In this document: in pieces, positions 23,769 through 40,440 of the stretch | Numbering within the stretch: the stretch's first letter is position 1 | Layout of the letters: every line of letters begins with the position of its first letter | Source of the DNA: Carya illinoinensis | Taxonomy: Eukaryota > Streptophyta > Magnoliopsida > Fagales > Juglandaceae | Length of the DNA stretch: 64,000 bases | Assembly (NCBI RefSeq): GCF_018687715.1 | Contig: NC_056764.1 | Span: 4,652,501 to 4,716,500, forward strand | Direction of reading: 5' to 3' | Notes under the pieces: generated by a model | What the model saw: only the letters and a program-made list of their open reading frames with translations | What the model was told of the DNA's origin: nothing | The model's database searches: none | Made by a program: the position numbers and the translations under genes

Positions 23769-25924
23769 ATGTTAGCAATAGAGAGAGCAATTCGAAGAAT
23801 CCACACGGCTGTAGATGCTCCACGCCTCACCAGATTTGCTCTTCATGCTCCTAAATGTGTAAGCTTTTTCTCTGGGTGTCCCTTTTTCTTGGTCCATCTT
23901 TTTTTTCTAATTCCATACTGTGGTTCACATGTGTTTCAATATTGTTTTACGCACAATTTAATTTTTATTTTATTATTTATTGAAATTCATGTATGAGTAC
24001 ATACACATTGTGACTGTTGAGTTATAACTAAAGTATATATTCAAACTTTAACTGATTTTTATAACTAAAGTCTACATGAAAAGTTTTAAGGTTACAGCAG
24101 ATTCTACTGATGATTTTGGCAAAAACAGGGTAGAGTTTCTGTGGGCAAAAATATAACTGCGTCAGTTTTATATGTTACAGCAAATCCTGTTTGAAGTTCA
24201 GTTATTATTTTCCAGTTCGTGTGGTTTTAAAACTGTTGTGAAATTCTCAAGGTTGGTCCCGACTAATAGATGCTGCAGTTGGTGCTTTGTTTTTTGCTTT
24301 TGACGAGTTACTAGATTTACAGAATTTTCATTAAAAAAATGAAATTGGGAGTCTTAAGAGAAACTTTTACAATCCTGCAGGATTCGCATATGAAATATTT
24401 TAAATTTTTAATTATGGACATACGTCAATGCTAGGTATCACTCTCTTGAATGATGACTTAGTGGTTCTTTTGAATTCTAGATTTTATAAGATGATGTGGG
24501 AAGTTTGATAATATCTAAAGTGCTAGGCTAGGATGGCTATGTTAAACTCTCTGATGTGTTGAGGCTCGTGATGAATTATGTTACTTTCCGTTATTTAAGT
24601 TTCTGAACCTTTATTTCAGGTAGAGGTGGGATTTGCTGATGGTAGCGTGTTTAATTTGCCAGCTGAATTTCTAAGAGTTAACAGCCCAGCTGTTGACGGA
24701 AAGATAAGGTCTATGGGGGGTGAAAAGGTGATTGTTAGTACAATCTACTTTTTATACTTTAAAAAAAAATTGTTGTTCCTTGACTAGTATAAAAAATAGA
24801 ATTTGTGCTCCTCTGCTGGTATTTCCCTGTATTGGTGGAATTTTCCAAATGAAGTGGCAGTTATCTATATAATTTTACCTGCTCATTTAAAATATCTGGT
24901 GTATTAAAAAATGGGATAAACTACAATTGGTGATATCCATTTGAAATGTGGGTCTCATCCATTTTCACCTATACACAGAAGTTTTTGTCAATTAAGATAA
25001 TCAAAAAGGTCAAAGGTTCTTATAAAAGTTATATCAAAGTGGAAGTTTTGAGTCAATAGCTCTTTTATATAGACTATATATAGTTGCTCTATTTTTGTCC
25101 TTGTGTTAATGTAATGTGCATATGCCAGCATTTAAGTCCATGAACAAATTTAATTCATATGGTTCCACTATTTCAAACCAAATTTGGAAGATGTCTATAT
25201 TTATTGTTTTTATTTATTTTAATAGTTTTGATCTATAACTAATCTCACCAATATATGTGAATTTGGATGAACCCTATCAAGAGCAATGAGTAATGCGGTT
25301 GATGCATTAGTCAGGTCAAACTTGCTCTCTTGAAATGCATATCCCGCAGCAAGGCTCCTTTCACTGAGGGAAAGAACCTCAATTAGAAGGTGGTTTTGTT
25401 AAGTTGGAACTTGGAAGATAAACTTGATATTTTCTTGTAGCTTTGGAGCTAGACATTTATATGCTTTTTGGAGTGCACCACTGCATTGGAGTTTTCTTTT
25501 ACTTTATGCTGATCTTTCCAAACAGAAACTTGGGAAATTTCCAAATGTGCTGATTATCACATTTTATGTTTCATCCATGAATGCTACTTTACCTGAACCA
25601 GGTAATATCAGGAAGGCGTCATGTGGGAATCATGTCGGCAGAACCTGTAGGAAACTATGGGGTAAGGTACTTTAAGCTAGGGCATTACTCTCTAAACTTT
25701 TCCTTCAGAGATATATTATTTAGCATTTTTTTCATGTTGATGATGTGATGCTTTGATAATTGGGTGGATGTTTCAGGATTGTGTTCGATGATTTGCATAA
25801 AACTGGAATATATCCGTGGGACTATTTCTATCATCTTGGGAGTAACAAGTTTACCCTCATGAAAAATTATATCAAAATATTAAAAAAGCATGGACTCAGC
25901 CGGGATCCGCCTAGAAGAAAATAG
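23769..25924 (+). CDS. DUF971 (gamma-butyrobetaine hydroxylase-like N-terminal domain) protein
   Basis: Four exons, 23769-23858, 24620-24727, 25602-25666 and 25777-25924, join in frame to 136 residues. The N-terminal 25 or so residues are basic and amphipathic (IERAIRRIHTAVDAPRLTRF), which could be an organelle transit peptide, perhaps mitochondrial. The core reads VEVGFADGSVFNLPAEFLRV, then GRRHVGIMSAEPVGNYGVRIVF, then GIYPWDYFYHLG. This is the DUF971 fold that also forms the N-terminal domain of gamma-butyrobetaine hydroxylase. No oxygenase domain follows, so hydroxylase activity is not expected. The biochemical role of the stand-alone plant protein is not known to me. A CT-rich stretch at about 22430-22541 ending in a possible donor may be a non-coding first exon. 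Confidence 0.88.
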
Positions 25925-26900
25925 TATACATATGTCAGATAATCCTGTCTTGTTCTTCTATTGATGGCTCTGAGGATCACAAAGTCAGCTGACTTCTTAT
26001 CTCAAAACTTGAAGATTTCCATTGCTTCTATCAACCCCGCCTGAAAGCTTGGAGGGCCGGGTCTCAGGACATAGTGGATACGATTTTACTGCTTTGTATA
26101 TCGATCATAAACACAGATTGATTGCTTGAGACCTTAAGAAGAACGAGTTCAGGAATTCACTAAACATAGTTGACAACATTGAGCTATTTTGTCCCTGCTG
26201 TGAATTGTGTAAACCAGATAACAACATGATCTATTTTCTTTTATTCCCTGCAAATAGTTATGAAGAGTGGCCTCAGGGGAGAGCCTTTATAATATAGGCA
26301 TAACAGCAGCTTCAAAGAAGAAAGAAAGGATGAACATCAATGTTGACCCCGAAATCTTGCTGGTTTCTCTCTCTCTCTCTCTCTCTCTGAGATGTGTTCC
26401 AAAATTATTACGTATTTTCTTTTCAAATTTGTTAAAAATCTCTTAAAAAATATCCATTATGCAAGGAATAAAGGACTGAATTTTGGGGAAAAAAATATAA
26501 AAAACATCGAATATCTTAAAACTTTTATATATATATATATATGTTGGATGAGAGCCAATCTCTGCCTCTCTAAGTTTTAATTTTCATAAATAAAAATTAT
26601 ATTACCTACAATATTATATAAATATTTCATTAAAAAAAAAACCCCATAAAAAGACTTTCTAATCGAAATAAGAAAAAGGGCAAGAAATGTAGACCGAATC
26701 GGTTTAGTCAAACGTCGTACGAAACGAAACGGCACAAAAACAGTTGTGTTTTAAAAAGCGAAATTATCAGCGAAGGTGGTGGTTTTCTTTTTTCAGCTCC
26801 ACTCTCAAGCCGACACGATTTGCCGACACGCTTACCGATTGTAAAGATAAAATAAAAAAAAAAACCCAAATTTCGCTCATCACTAAAGAAACCAACGCCG
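25925..26900. other. intergenic region after the DUF971 gene
   Basis: DUF971 3' flank, a (CT)n tract at 26366-26388 and a short TA run at about 26528-26542. No exon is recognised. Confidence 0.6.
26366..26388. repeat. (CT)n microsatellite
   Basis: About eleven CT units in the spacer between the DUF971 gene and the hAT-derived gene. Confidence 0.85.
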
Positions 26901-27254
26901 ATCCTGAAGTTCGGATTCTCCGAAACTGTTCTAGTCCGATCAGTCTCTCTACTGGTTCGGTTCTTCTGCTCGTGTTCGCTTCTGGTCCTTTGGTTTCCGA
27001 GCTTGGGATCTGATGTCTCGGACGACGATTGCGATATTTCGGCACTGGAGTCTTGTACCGGTATTCGGAAATTTTCCGAGTAAGATATTGCATCGATTTC
27101 TTAGTTCATAACAACATCGAGTCATTTATTTTAGTTTAGACGAATCAGATTAAGGCAAATCCTTTTACTTGGGGTTAATTATATGACATTGTTCATAATT
27201 TTCATTTTCTCAGGTTTTAGTAATTGGTCGAGTTTAGCTGTTGAATAACTTATT

Positions 27255-27271
27255 ACTTATCAAAAAAAAAA
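27255..27271 (+). mobile_element. 17-bp ultra-short LINE tail insertion with target-site duplication
   Basis: The insert is acttatcaaaaaaaaaa, the extreme 3' end of a plant LINE. It is flanked by perfect 19-bp direct repeats, agctgttgaataacttatt, at 27236-27254 and 27272-27290. It lies in the presumed 5'-UTR intron of the hAT-derived gene. Confidence 0.8.
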
Positions 27272-28395
27272 AGCTGTTGAATAACTTATTTTTCACGCGT
27301 TGTTTGGTTTCAGAGCAAATGTAAAGGAAATCAAAGTATTAAAAGTTAAAATTCTGATTTTCTTGGTACTATTGACTCACTAAGTTGTGCTTAACACAAT
27401 ATTTGGTCTGCCTAAAATATTCTCTCTGCTCACAGGAATTGAGATATGCATATATCCAGAATATTTTTTCTTTTTTATTTCATGTATATTGTTTAATTTT
27501 TAACATTTTGTCTGCTTTTGCTTTCCTGGTCAATAAAGCAACTAAATTCTTTGTAATGGCTGGTCAGTGCACTGCATGTAAATACATATTGACTTTTTCG
27601 CCTCACCTTACCTTAAAGAATTCTGTTTTTTATTGGTTTATTGAAGAAAGGGAAACAGTTTGTGGATTACGTTGCAAGAGAAATATGTGGGTATATTAGA
27701 GTTGAGGTCCTATTTTACATGGTATTTTTGGTTATGGATGTTCAGGATCTTAAAGCCCTATCCACGGCTGGATGGTTAAAGCGCCCAACGCTGCCTGTTC
27801 TGTTTGAGTTAGAGATTATGAAATACTTATGAATGCATTCACCCACATTTGCAATAATATTATACGTGTAAGAATGATCTGTCTATTCGTTTGAATTTTC
27901 AGAGTAAATGACGGAGAAAAAAAAAGTACGGTTATTTTAAGTCATTCTCCCAATTGAAATGATGTATGCCCATGAACGTATCCAAGATTCAGACCCTGAC
28001 TAAAGTGCAAGTTCCGCTGGGAGCACGCTGATAATGAACAAGGGTATATGCTAAGTCATAATTCTGCAGTCGAAGAGTATCCCTGAAATGGCATTGTCAT
28101 CCACTGTCTGGCTTAGACTTTGCTTTCCATATGCATATACATATAAGTTCATGGTTTATCTTTGATGTGTAGTTACATAATCTTTCAAGTTTTCTAGTTT
28201 GGACTAGCCTCCCGTATGTTCCCCCTCTCAACAATGTAATTATAATTTCCAATTCTTTAAACCCTTTTGCAAATTTATTGGCTCTAGTATCTTTGCTCGT
28301 TATTCAGTGTAAATCTGTGTTCTTGTGTTCTCATTGATTATGATTTCCAATTTTTTTGGTTTTCTGGTGACATGGAAATAGAGTATTGACAGCTG

Positions 28396-31300
28396 ATGGT
28401 GAAAACTGAAAAGTCTTTCAGTGTGTTCCCAGCTATGCAACACAAGGAAAATCAAGTATGTATTATATGTTTGCATTTCTTTAGTTGTCCTATTATCAAT
28501 ATATTTCACAACTATCGATTTCTTCTTTGTGTTTAACTACTGACTGCACATATCTCTAACTAGGTTTTGGCACCTCCCCGAGCTTCTGATCCTGGTTGGG
28601 CCCATGGAATTATGGTAAATGGGGGTCGCCAAAAGATTAAGTGCAAATACTGTCACAAAATTATGCTTGGGGGTGGAATTTCTAGATTGAAGCAACACTT
28701 AGCCGGTGAAAGAGGAAATGTAGCCCCATGTGAGGAAGTACCCGAAGATGTTAAAGTACAGATGCAACAACATCTAGGTTTTAAAGTTTTGGAAAGATTG
28801 AAGAGACAGAAAGGACTGAAAAATAGCAAGGATTCTATGTCATATAGTCAGGATAGGGAAGAAGGAGATGATGGAGACTCAGTGCAGATTAAGACTATGA
28901 TTCCTGTTCGAGGCAGTGGTAAGAGAAGGGGAAAAGAGGTTGTGGAAAGAATCTCCAATCGATCTAAGAGACACAAGAAGCAATATTTCTCAACTGTTGC
29001 ACCTGTTGTTGCTCATTCGATACACCAGAGTCTTGCTTCCCAGGAGAGCATGGATCAAGCCGACATGGCTGTTGCAAGATTTTTATACGAAGCTGGCATA
29101 CAGTTCACTGCTGCCAATTCCCAGTATTTTCAAGAGATGGCTGATGCTATTGCTGCTGTTGGCCCCGGTTATAAGATGCCTTCTTATCATTCTTTGAGGG
29201 GTAAATTGCTTAACAGGAGCGTTCAAGATGTGAGTGAATATGTAGAAGAGCTAAGAAAGTCTTGGGAAGTGACAGGGTGTTCGGTAATGGTTGATAGGTG
29301 GATGGACAGAACTGGTCGTACAGTAATAAACTTCTTTGTTTATTGTCCAAAGGGTACCATCTTCCTAAAATCTGTCGATGCGTCGGACATCACATCTCCT
29401 GAGACACTTCTGAATTTATTTGATGGCGTTGTTCAAGAAGTCGGGCAAAAGAATATTGTCAATTTTCTGACAGATACCTCACCAAGTTATAAAGAAGCAG
29501 GAAAACTTTTAATGGAGAAATACAAAACCTTCTTCTGCACTGCCTGTGGATCACATTGTATTGACTTAATCCTTGAAGAAATTGGAAAAATTGATCTAAT
29601 AAAAGAGGTTTTGGCAAAGACCAGACAGGTAACTCAATTTATATATAACAATGCTTGGGTCCTCAATTTAATGAGGAAGAAAACCGGTGGAAGAGATATT
29701 ATCCAGCATGCAACCACCAGGTTTGTTTCAATCTTTCTGACGCTACAAAGCATTGTATCTTTGAAGGGCCATCTCCATCAGATGTTTACTGGAGCTGCTT
29801 GGATGAACTCGAATTTCTCTAAGCAAAGGGTGGGACTTGAGGTGGCAGAAATTATTGTGGACCCACTTTTCTGGTCAATGTCTGATCAGACTCTAAAGGT
29901 GACAAAGCCATTACTTTCTGTTTTACAGCTTGTGCACTCTGGAGAGAAGCCATCTGTAGGAATCATATATGATGCGATGGAAAAAGCAAAGAAAACCATC
30001 ATTGTTGCCTTTGAAAACAAGGAATCTGACTACTTGCCATATTTGGAGGTTATTAATCGTATTTGGCAGGAGGAATTTCATAGTCCGCTACATGCAGCTG
30101 CATACTACCTGAACCCTTCAATATTCTATAACCCCAGTTTCTCCTCTAATAAAGTCATCCAAAAGGGCTTACTTGATTGCATTGAAACCTTAGAACCTGA
30201 TTTAACAGCTCAAGTTATGATTACAAGCAATGTGAATTTCTATGAGGAAGCTGTAGGGGATTTTGGTCGACCTGTGGCATTACGAGGTCGAGAGTCATTG
30301 GCTCCAGGTTACCATCTTATCATTTATTCTTTCAAAATTTGCAGTCCTTAATTGTTCATAATTAAGAAATGACCAATCTCCTTTTGCAGCTACGTGGTGG
30401 TCACTGTATGCAGCTGATTACCCAGATTTACAACGCTTAGCTGTCAGAATTTTAAGTCAAACTTGCAATATCAGCCGATGTGAGCGGAGTTGGAGCATGT
30501 TTGAACGTATTCATTTAAAAAAAAGGAACCGTTTGGAGCATCAAAGGTTAAATGACCTCATCTTTGTCCATTATAACTTGCGTCTTCAAGAGAGGTAACT
30601 TATCAAATTTTAGCAATCTTTTTCCAAGTATATCTGTAATATTATATGGCTGGAACTGTGGACTCTATATAGTTCGCTATTCTATATTGTATGTTCAAGG
30701 AATGAGCTTTATTTGACAATGAGGCACGATTAAATTTTCTGCATTTTTCTGTATTTAGTCATTGAGCAAGTCTTGATTTGACTGATCCAAATGATACAAG
30801 AATTGCCGGATTTAATTGTGCATTGTGGCTGGTCCTCTGCCATTATTCATTTTGACTCAGAATTTGCTTTATTTGGTAACGGGCTTTGGATTTTTGCAAC
30901 GGTAAAGGGACCATATTTGGAGGATGGTGGAGGTGAAGTTTGGGTTGGCGTGTGATTATTGTCGCTTTAACTTCAGATGAAGTTAGACTCTCACAAAGGA
31001 CTGGGTTTGTAGAAGATACATTGTTATGATTGGGAGGAGTATCTAATACTTTGTATAAGACTGTAGAGATGTTAGTTCTGTTAAATTTTTGGGTTGAAAG
31101 GCTCCTTTGAAAATTTTGTTTGTAAAGCTTTTTCTCTACTGCAATGTACTTATGTTTTGACTGGCAAGTTGTTTGGGTTGGTCTGATGGTATTTTCATCT
31201 CACGGGAGGCTTGAAAGGAAGGTGATAAGTCGTCTTTGGTGTCGCCCTATCTTGGTCTCCTATACTTTGTGAAATTTTGTGGTGATGGAATTGATAGAAT

Positions 31301-32277
31301 GGCTTGGTTGTTATCATAGACTTGAAGCTTGCATTCAGATCTTGTTATTGGGTATTGGGAGGAGATTTTGGAGTGGGCTTCCCTTGTAAACCATCTGGCA
31401 ACTCCTAGTGTAGTTCCTTCTTGCACTTATTACATTAACTGTCATATCCTTATGGTCCTTTGGAAATAATCATTCCGAGTTGAATTGGTAAGAACAAAAA
31501 AAGAGAGGAGGAAAGCACTCAAATGGCTCCTCCTTCCCTGGTTAGAAAGAGGATGGAGAGCAAGGTTATTGGTTAAAGTCCCATTAGGTGCTTATAGAAC
31601 TTAACAAAAAAATGGTTAAAAGTCTGAAAGCTGCCTAAATCTTGAAACTCATACAATATAGATGGTGTAATCTAATTGCATATCTTTCTCCTCCATCTGT
31701 TTCTTATGGATCTTCTGAATTTGAGAAATCGAATTTGAGTTGCAAATTGTTGGGGGGGGGATGAAAACTTCGTCCCCCCCCCCCCCCCCCAAACAATACC
31801 CCAAAAAAAAAATTAAATTAAATTATAAAAATCCAGTTTTGATGATAAAAGAAGATGGTATAAATGAGAAGAACACTGTTCTATTACGTTATATGCAAGT
31901 GTATCTTTCTTCTGTACTTCTCCCTTCGTGATATGTAGCACTTACCATTTATGTTCTGAGCATATTATGCTGCAAATGCTTACAACTTGTTCCTTTGGCT
32001 TTTTCTGTGCAATAGGCGGCCAGAAGCAAGCAAAGCTAGGATTAGAAGGGGTACTCTCGACCCTATGTGCTTAGAAGCTATGGATGCCAACATGGGAGAT
32101 TGGGTGGAGGACCCAGGAGTATTGGAGGGTGAAGACCTGAGCTGGATGGATGTAACAGTCCCCAGTGAGACTTCTTTCGTGAGTCACAAACTAAAAGATC
32201 TGGATGATTGTAATGACAGCACAGATGGTAGAGATAGTGATGACATGAGAGGTATGGATGACAATGACGATTTGTAG
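28396..32277 (+). CDS. BED zinc finger, hAT-transposase-derived protein
   Basis: Four exons, 28396-28455, 28564-30307, 30390-30594 and 32016-32277, join in frame to 756 residues. In order: a BED-type zinc finger (C47, C50, H65, C76; KCKYCHKIMLGGGISRLKQH), a basic linker (GKRRGKEVVERISNRSKRHKK), a transposase core of the DUF659 type (about 190-330, with WMDRTGRTVINFFVY and FLTDTSPSYKEAG), and the hAT C-terminal dimerisation region (exon 3: LAVRILSQTCNISRCERSWSMF). The tail is acidic, rich in Asp. The long intact frame over four exons, and the absence of visible terminal inverted repeats, suggest a domesticated gene rather than a mobile copy. It is probably a nuclear DNA-binding protein of unknown target. 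The start codon sits in a short first coding exon; a CT-rich, GC-richer stretch at 26,930-27,078 is probably its non-coding first exon. Confidence 0.88.
30595..32015 (+). other. third intron of the hAT-derived gene
   Basis: This 1.4 kb intron has normal borders (AG|GTAACT and gtgcaatag|G). It holds a G9/C17 hairpin (31746-31797). I see no coding sequence on either strand that I can name. Confidence 0.8.
31746..31797. repeat. inverted repeat with G9 and C17 homopolymer arms
   Basis: Left arm attgttggggggggg (31746-31760), a short centre (atgaaaacttcgt), then 17 C (31774-31790) and aaacaat. The arms can pair, and the centre can add about five more pairs with one G-T wobble. Confidence 0.75.
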
Positions 32278-33459
32278 TGTGGATGTATTGCTCAAAGATA
32301 TAAACTTGGCATGTCAATTGATAATTAATTGTACTTTCAAACTGCTTGGAATCTTTTGGTCGATCAACTCTCTTCTCTATGTAGATCGGTATAATCTACT
32401 AATATAGACAGTCTTATATCGTTTAGCAGAATTCTGAAGTTAAAAATTTCGCATGTTTGTGTTTAAACATGGGACAGCTGGCTAATGCAGTGAGGGCTGA
32501 AATTTCTATGTGATTATACCCTTTCCAGTTTCCATCCAAAAAGCTTTTGTTCTTCAACACAGAATTCAGCTAGTTCATTAGCAAGCCTTACCCCTATTAA
32601 AAGAAAATGTAGAGGATAAAAAAATGGCTTTGCACTCCACACTTATCACATGAATGTTGGACCTTTATTGATCGGGATCTTCTCTAGCAACAAATAATCC
32701 AAATATAGATTTTCATGTTGCTTTCCTTTGGACTTGGCTAGCATTGGCATTCTGATGGTAGTGGTTGACACACGACACAAGGAATATCACATGTGATGAG
32801 ATCCTAAATTTTATGTGTTCGAATTTTGAACTCCTCCTTTTTGTTTAAAGAAATATACACATGCTTCAGCTTCTCATATGGTTGATTACATTTACATGGA
32901 TAAATCATCTTTTTTTGGCATGATAATTGATTCATATCTTCTGATAAGTGATATTGCATGTAGTGATATACCCTGTCCCATGAGGCTGTGAAAACTGGTA
33001 AGTGTCTTTTTTATTTTTTCAAAGTAATTTGAAGAAGTGTGAAGAAGGTTCATCAAGTAACCTCAAGCCCACTTTAATTTATCGTCCTTGGGACTTCCTC
33101 GTTGAACATCAAGGAATTTCTTTTTTCTTTGCTAAATAATTTGGAGAAAAGTGAATAAGGTCGTGGAGATCCAATAGCCAAACAAGAGTCTAGCAGGCCT
33201 TTTGGTTAGACCGCGCTGGCGCGCTGGAAGGGTGCTCTATCAGGCTCAGCCTGGTTTTACTCACTTCAAATTGTGAAGTTGGCTTCCCTTGTTTTCTTTT
33301 TTAGGATAACAGTTCATAATAATATTTTTTAAGGCAAAAATTAGAGATGCATCGTCTCCTCTCCTCTTGGATCATTTCTGATTTGTATGACATAAATGTT
33401 CAATAAAGGAAAAAAGAAGTCCAGAACTTTATTTAGAGAGTCGACAGGAAGTAGGAAAA
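32278..33459. other. convergent spacer between the hAT-derived gene and CCaMK
   Basis: 3' UTR and flank of both genes. I see no other exon. A CCaMK polyadenylation signal lies at 33428-33433. Confidence 0.6.
33428..33433 (-). terminator. putative polyadenylation signal of CCaMK
   Basis: AATAAA on the minus strand, 26 bases beyond the CCaMK stop codon. Confidence 0.5.
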
Positions 33460-37021
<3,562 letters not shown>

Positions 37022-37435
37022 GGTGATCAGCAATCACAAACTCGTGAACAACTGCCAAGAGCTAATAATAGAGACGGAATATTGACAACTGAGGGAAGTT
37101 TCGGGAAAAAAGAATACATGACAGAGAGTTAAAGTTCAATGATAGGTAAGAGGAAGTTGAATTGCAGACGGAATGACAGGGATTGACATCAGCATCTGGA
37201 CAGTTTCTGTATTAGTTTATACCATAAAATATGAACGGAATTCGGATGGAACCGGGAGATAAAGTATTAAGGGAAGGCGCTGCATGCAGAAGAATAGACA
37301 AAGACACGATAGTCAACTAACATTTTGTGTTACTAGTTTCCAAGTCTCCAGCTTTAAATATTCCACGGTAAAAATGCATGGCAGCTTTATCTCTTCCTGA
37401 TCTTCATGAATCATGATCAACCCTAGCTAGCTTCT

Positions 37436-37443
37436 CTTATATA
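37436..37443 (-). promoter_or_regulatory. candidate TATA box of CCaMK
   Basis: TATATAAG on the minus strand, about 415 bases before the start codon. It would give a leader of about 380 bases if there is no 5'-UTR intron. It is a weak inference from sequence alone. Confidence 0.3.
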
Positions 37444-37753
37444 TTCTCTCTCCTCATCTCGATCGATCCAGACGATCTCCTTCAAATACCATCGAATTTA
37501 CTTGAGTTTGTATTAATAATTGGAAGCTGCTTCATCTAGTATTTCATGTGACAGTTCAAGAACATGAAACTAACCTCAATGATCAGATACTGCATAGTCT
37601 GCATGTTGCCAAACTCGATCACATTAGTTTAAAACAGCTCGATCGATCATTAGCATGGATATAAATACTTTGAAGTCTCCAAAGGCCATCTTTTGAACGT
37701 ACAGATGATGTTTATGTACGTTGTTATAACAACAGTTTAATCTATAATTATAG

Positions 37754-37930
37754 AGTAATATTATATTCAGTACTCATTGAGTATTCAAGTGTTGTACAAT
37801 CGTTTTAAAAAAGAGTTTGGTCTATTATTAAAAAATTAGTTTTTTTTTTAATATAAGTTTCGTATTTACTCACTTTTTTTAAAGAGATTGCGCGATACTT
37901 ACACACTCCATAATTATAAATATTATTTCT
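37754..37930. mobile_element. MITE-like dispersed repeat, family 1, copy 2
   Basis: It begins agtaatattatattcag and ends ataaatattatttc, and shares with the copy at 3267-3436 the segments around 'acaatcgttttaaaa' and 'attaaaaaattagtttttttt'. It sits about 300 bases upstream of the candidate CCaMK TATA box. Confidence 0.6.
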
Positions 37931-39683
37931 CATAATTATAACTACATGTCGTGCCTGAAAATAATTATATCAACAACTAAAGATCTAATTAATTGCGCAT
38001 CAGTGCACATTTAATGAATTCATGAAGGATATCTCATTAGGTTAAACCTTCACATGAACCCATCCTTCAATTTGCAAGGTTACAACAAAAACGATTATTT
38101 GTGTCGAGAATAAGCCATTTTGATGATATTTCAAGATGACTAACCTTTACTTTGATGATATTTCAAGATCAGCGCCTTGATTGCAAAACAGAGTTTGAAA
38201 ATCTAGTTATTGCTTCATGGACTCCTTAGTAGGACCCAACAAAAAAGTTTTCGATGACTTTTTTCCTTCTAGGCCGGGCCCAATTTTCTTCAAAATTACT
38301 CGAATGAAACTAAGATTGGGCCTTTGCTACTGGGTAAGGCCCTACTAGGTACTACAACTTTTCTTGCCACGACACAATGTGTAATTTCTTATGAATTTTG
38401 CAAAAACGAGACCCCACTAGGAAAAAAATTTAAATGGTAGAGTCAATTTTTTTTTAATATATATAAAGAGTCTACACGGGATTTGTATATTTAATACTTG
38501 TACAAAATCATTAATCAACATTTCAATTTCCCAGAATTTCACGACACTGTAATGGAGATCATGAGTTCGACCCCCCTCCCTCAATGTATCAAAAAAGAAT
38601 TACACCACTCTCTTATTACTGTTAACATTCTAAACTATTTAAAGATATTGAACTCAAATTAAGATTGAACATTACTCTTGTCTGATGTTTCACCCGATGG
38701 TAACTTTTAAAGATTTTGTGTCATGCTTTCTTTCCCCTTGCTTCACTATTTATTTCTTTTATATCATATATTCTTTGGGGGTGAAAGGGAATTTTAATCT
38801 TCCAGTGATTATCATGAAAAACCTTTCACCCTTCCACAAATTAAGGACCACCTCTCGATATATTAGATTCATCATGGTGACATGATTGATATGTAAGTAC
38901 GTACCAAATAAGGGTTGGGTTAGGTTAAACGTTAATATTCATTAAAATAAGGAAGCGTCTTGTTAAAGGCAATGGCAATTTGGAGGCTTTTCTGATCAAC
39001 TCCAACTCATGACCTTTGTGTCAAGGTTTTGGGGTAATTAATCCTTGAAAACGGGTTTTGCAAAGTTAATTGAGGTTGAAAACGGACCGAACGCCATTAC
39101 TGATATAAAAGTTTAACATAAATTAAATATTTGTGTTTTGACTTTTGTTTTTAAGGTTGTTTCTAGTTTCACAATAAGCGATGTGTTTATAATGAACAAA
39201 ATTCCAATATGGATAGACTAACATATATTGGGAAATCTACCAAAAAAGATGGCCTTTGATCAATGGAGAACATGCATGGGAGATATTTAAATGTAGGGAC
39301 TTTTGGATTTGCATTGAAAATGGAAGTATCTAATAAGGAGAAAGTTAAGAGAGTCGACAATGACAAACACTTTCAAAGGCTGCCTAACTTCAACCGAACC
39401 ACTATTTTGACCACTTCTTTTTTCAGGATTGTCGTTTCTGCTGTAACATATTATATAGTGTTCAACGTTTGTCGAGTTTTCTCCCATGCCAAACGTGGGT
39501 ACCACTTTGAAAATCTAATGACCAGTCATCAGAATGCCCACAAACATCAATAATTGCAGCAAACTTACAAGACCGCCTTGACATGTTTAAGGAGTCTTCC
39601 CGGTCACGGCTTGTTTGACACCGATCTTCACATGGAAAGAAACTTATCAACTTAGAAAATTACAAAAATAAAATAAAAATATT

Positions 39684-39708
39684 GATATATATATATATAT
39701 ATATATAA
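39684..39708. repeat. (TA)n microsatellite
   Basis: About twelve TA units in the CCaMK-EIN3 spacer. Confidence 0.85.
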
Positions 39709-40434
39709 TCTAAAATAAGAATTAAAGCTATTTTAATTTACTAGGATCAAGAAAATATAGAAATCATTTTATCGATAATGTTATTCTTGTATCTCATCTA
39801 ATTAGGGGGGAGTCACTTTCCTCTTGCTTTTAACACGATGGAACTGTTTCCACCGCCAGTTTAGGCGGCATCTGTGGCAGTTCTTATCACAAGAAGAAGC
39901 CTCGAACCGCGTTGGGACGTTCTTATCTCATTTTTCTCTCATATTTGATTGCCCGAAAACAGAGGGAACTTTCAGTACCTGGACATTGCAGGAACGTGAC
40001 AAAAGCAATGGGTCCAGACTTTTTGTGGGGGCTCTTAATACAAGATCTTTTTTTTTTTTTCATCCCTTGAAAGCTACATCTTTCTCATCTTTCCCAACTA
40101 CCAACTTTAGCAACATTAACTTCCCACTGCTGGATGCTCGATATGAGAGCATGGGGTTCATGCAAGCAAACTAAATTAGTGTTAAGTTCATTTCTACTTT
40201 AAATATGTAGGGAACTAGCAACATGGTCAACAAGCCAGCCTCTGCAGCATAGGCTAAGAACAATGCCCAAAACAAGCAAAATGCATCTTAATGAGTTTAG
40301 CAACCAACGATCTACATATATATAAAGATCAATATGACTGTAACATGGCAATATCAACTTTTGCAACAGGAAGATGATTATGCTTCTAAACATTTCAATA
40401 GCAGTACAGTATTGGATTGGTCCCTTCCCAGTTC

Positions 40435-40440
40435 TTTATT
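40435..40440 (-). terminator. putative polyadenylation signal of EIN3
   Basis: AATAAA on the minus strand, about 260 bases past the EIN3 stop codon. Confidence 0.4.

Larger units (their letters stand above)
37444..40434. other. spacer between CCaMK (5' side) and EIN3 (3' side)
   Basis: CCaMK promoter region, a family-1 MITE-like repeat at 37754-37930, AT-rich DNA and a TA microsatellite at 39684-39708. Short open frames around 39,260-40,180 have no recognisable domain. Confidence 0.55.

Noticed and set aside
38540..38600. B-box-like gagttcgaccccc, possible tRNA or SINE
   Set aside because: No A box at the proper distance and no cloverleaf could be drawn.
39260..40175. Plus-strand open frames of about 96 and 116 codons between CCaMK and EIN3
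   Set aside because: No recognisable domain, AT-rich codons and no splice context. They look like chance frames.
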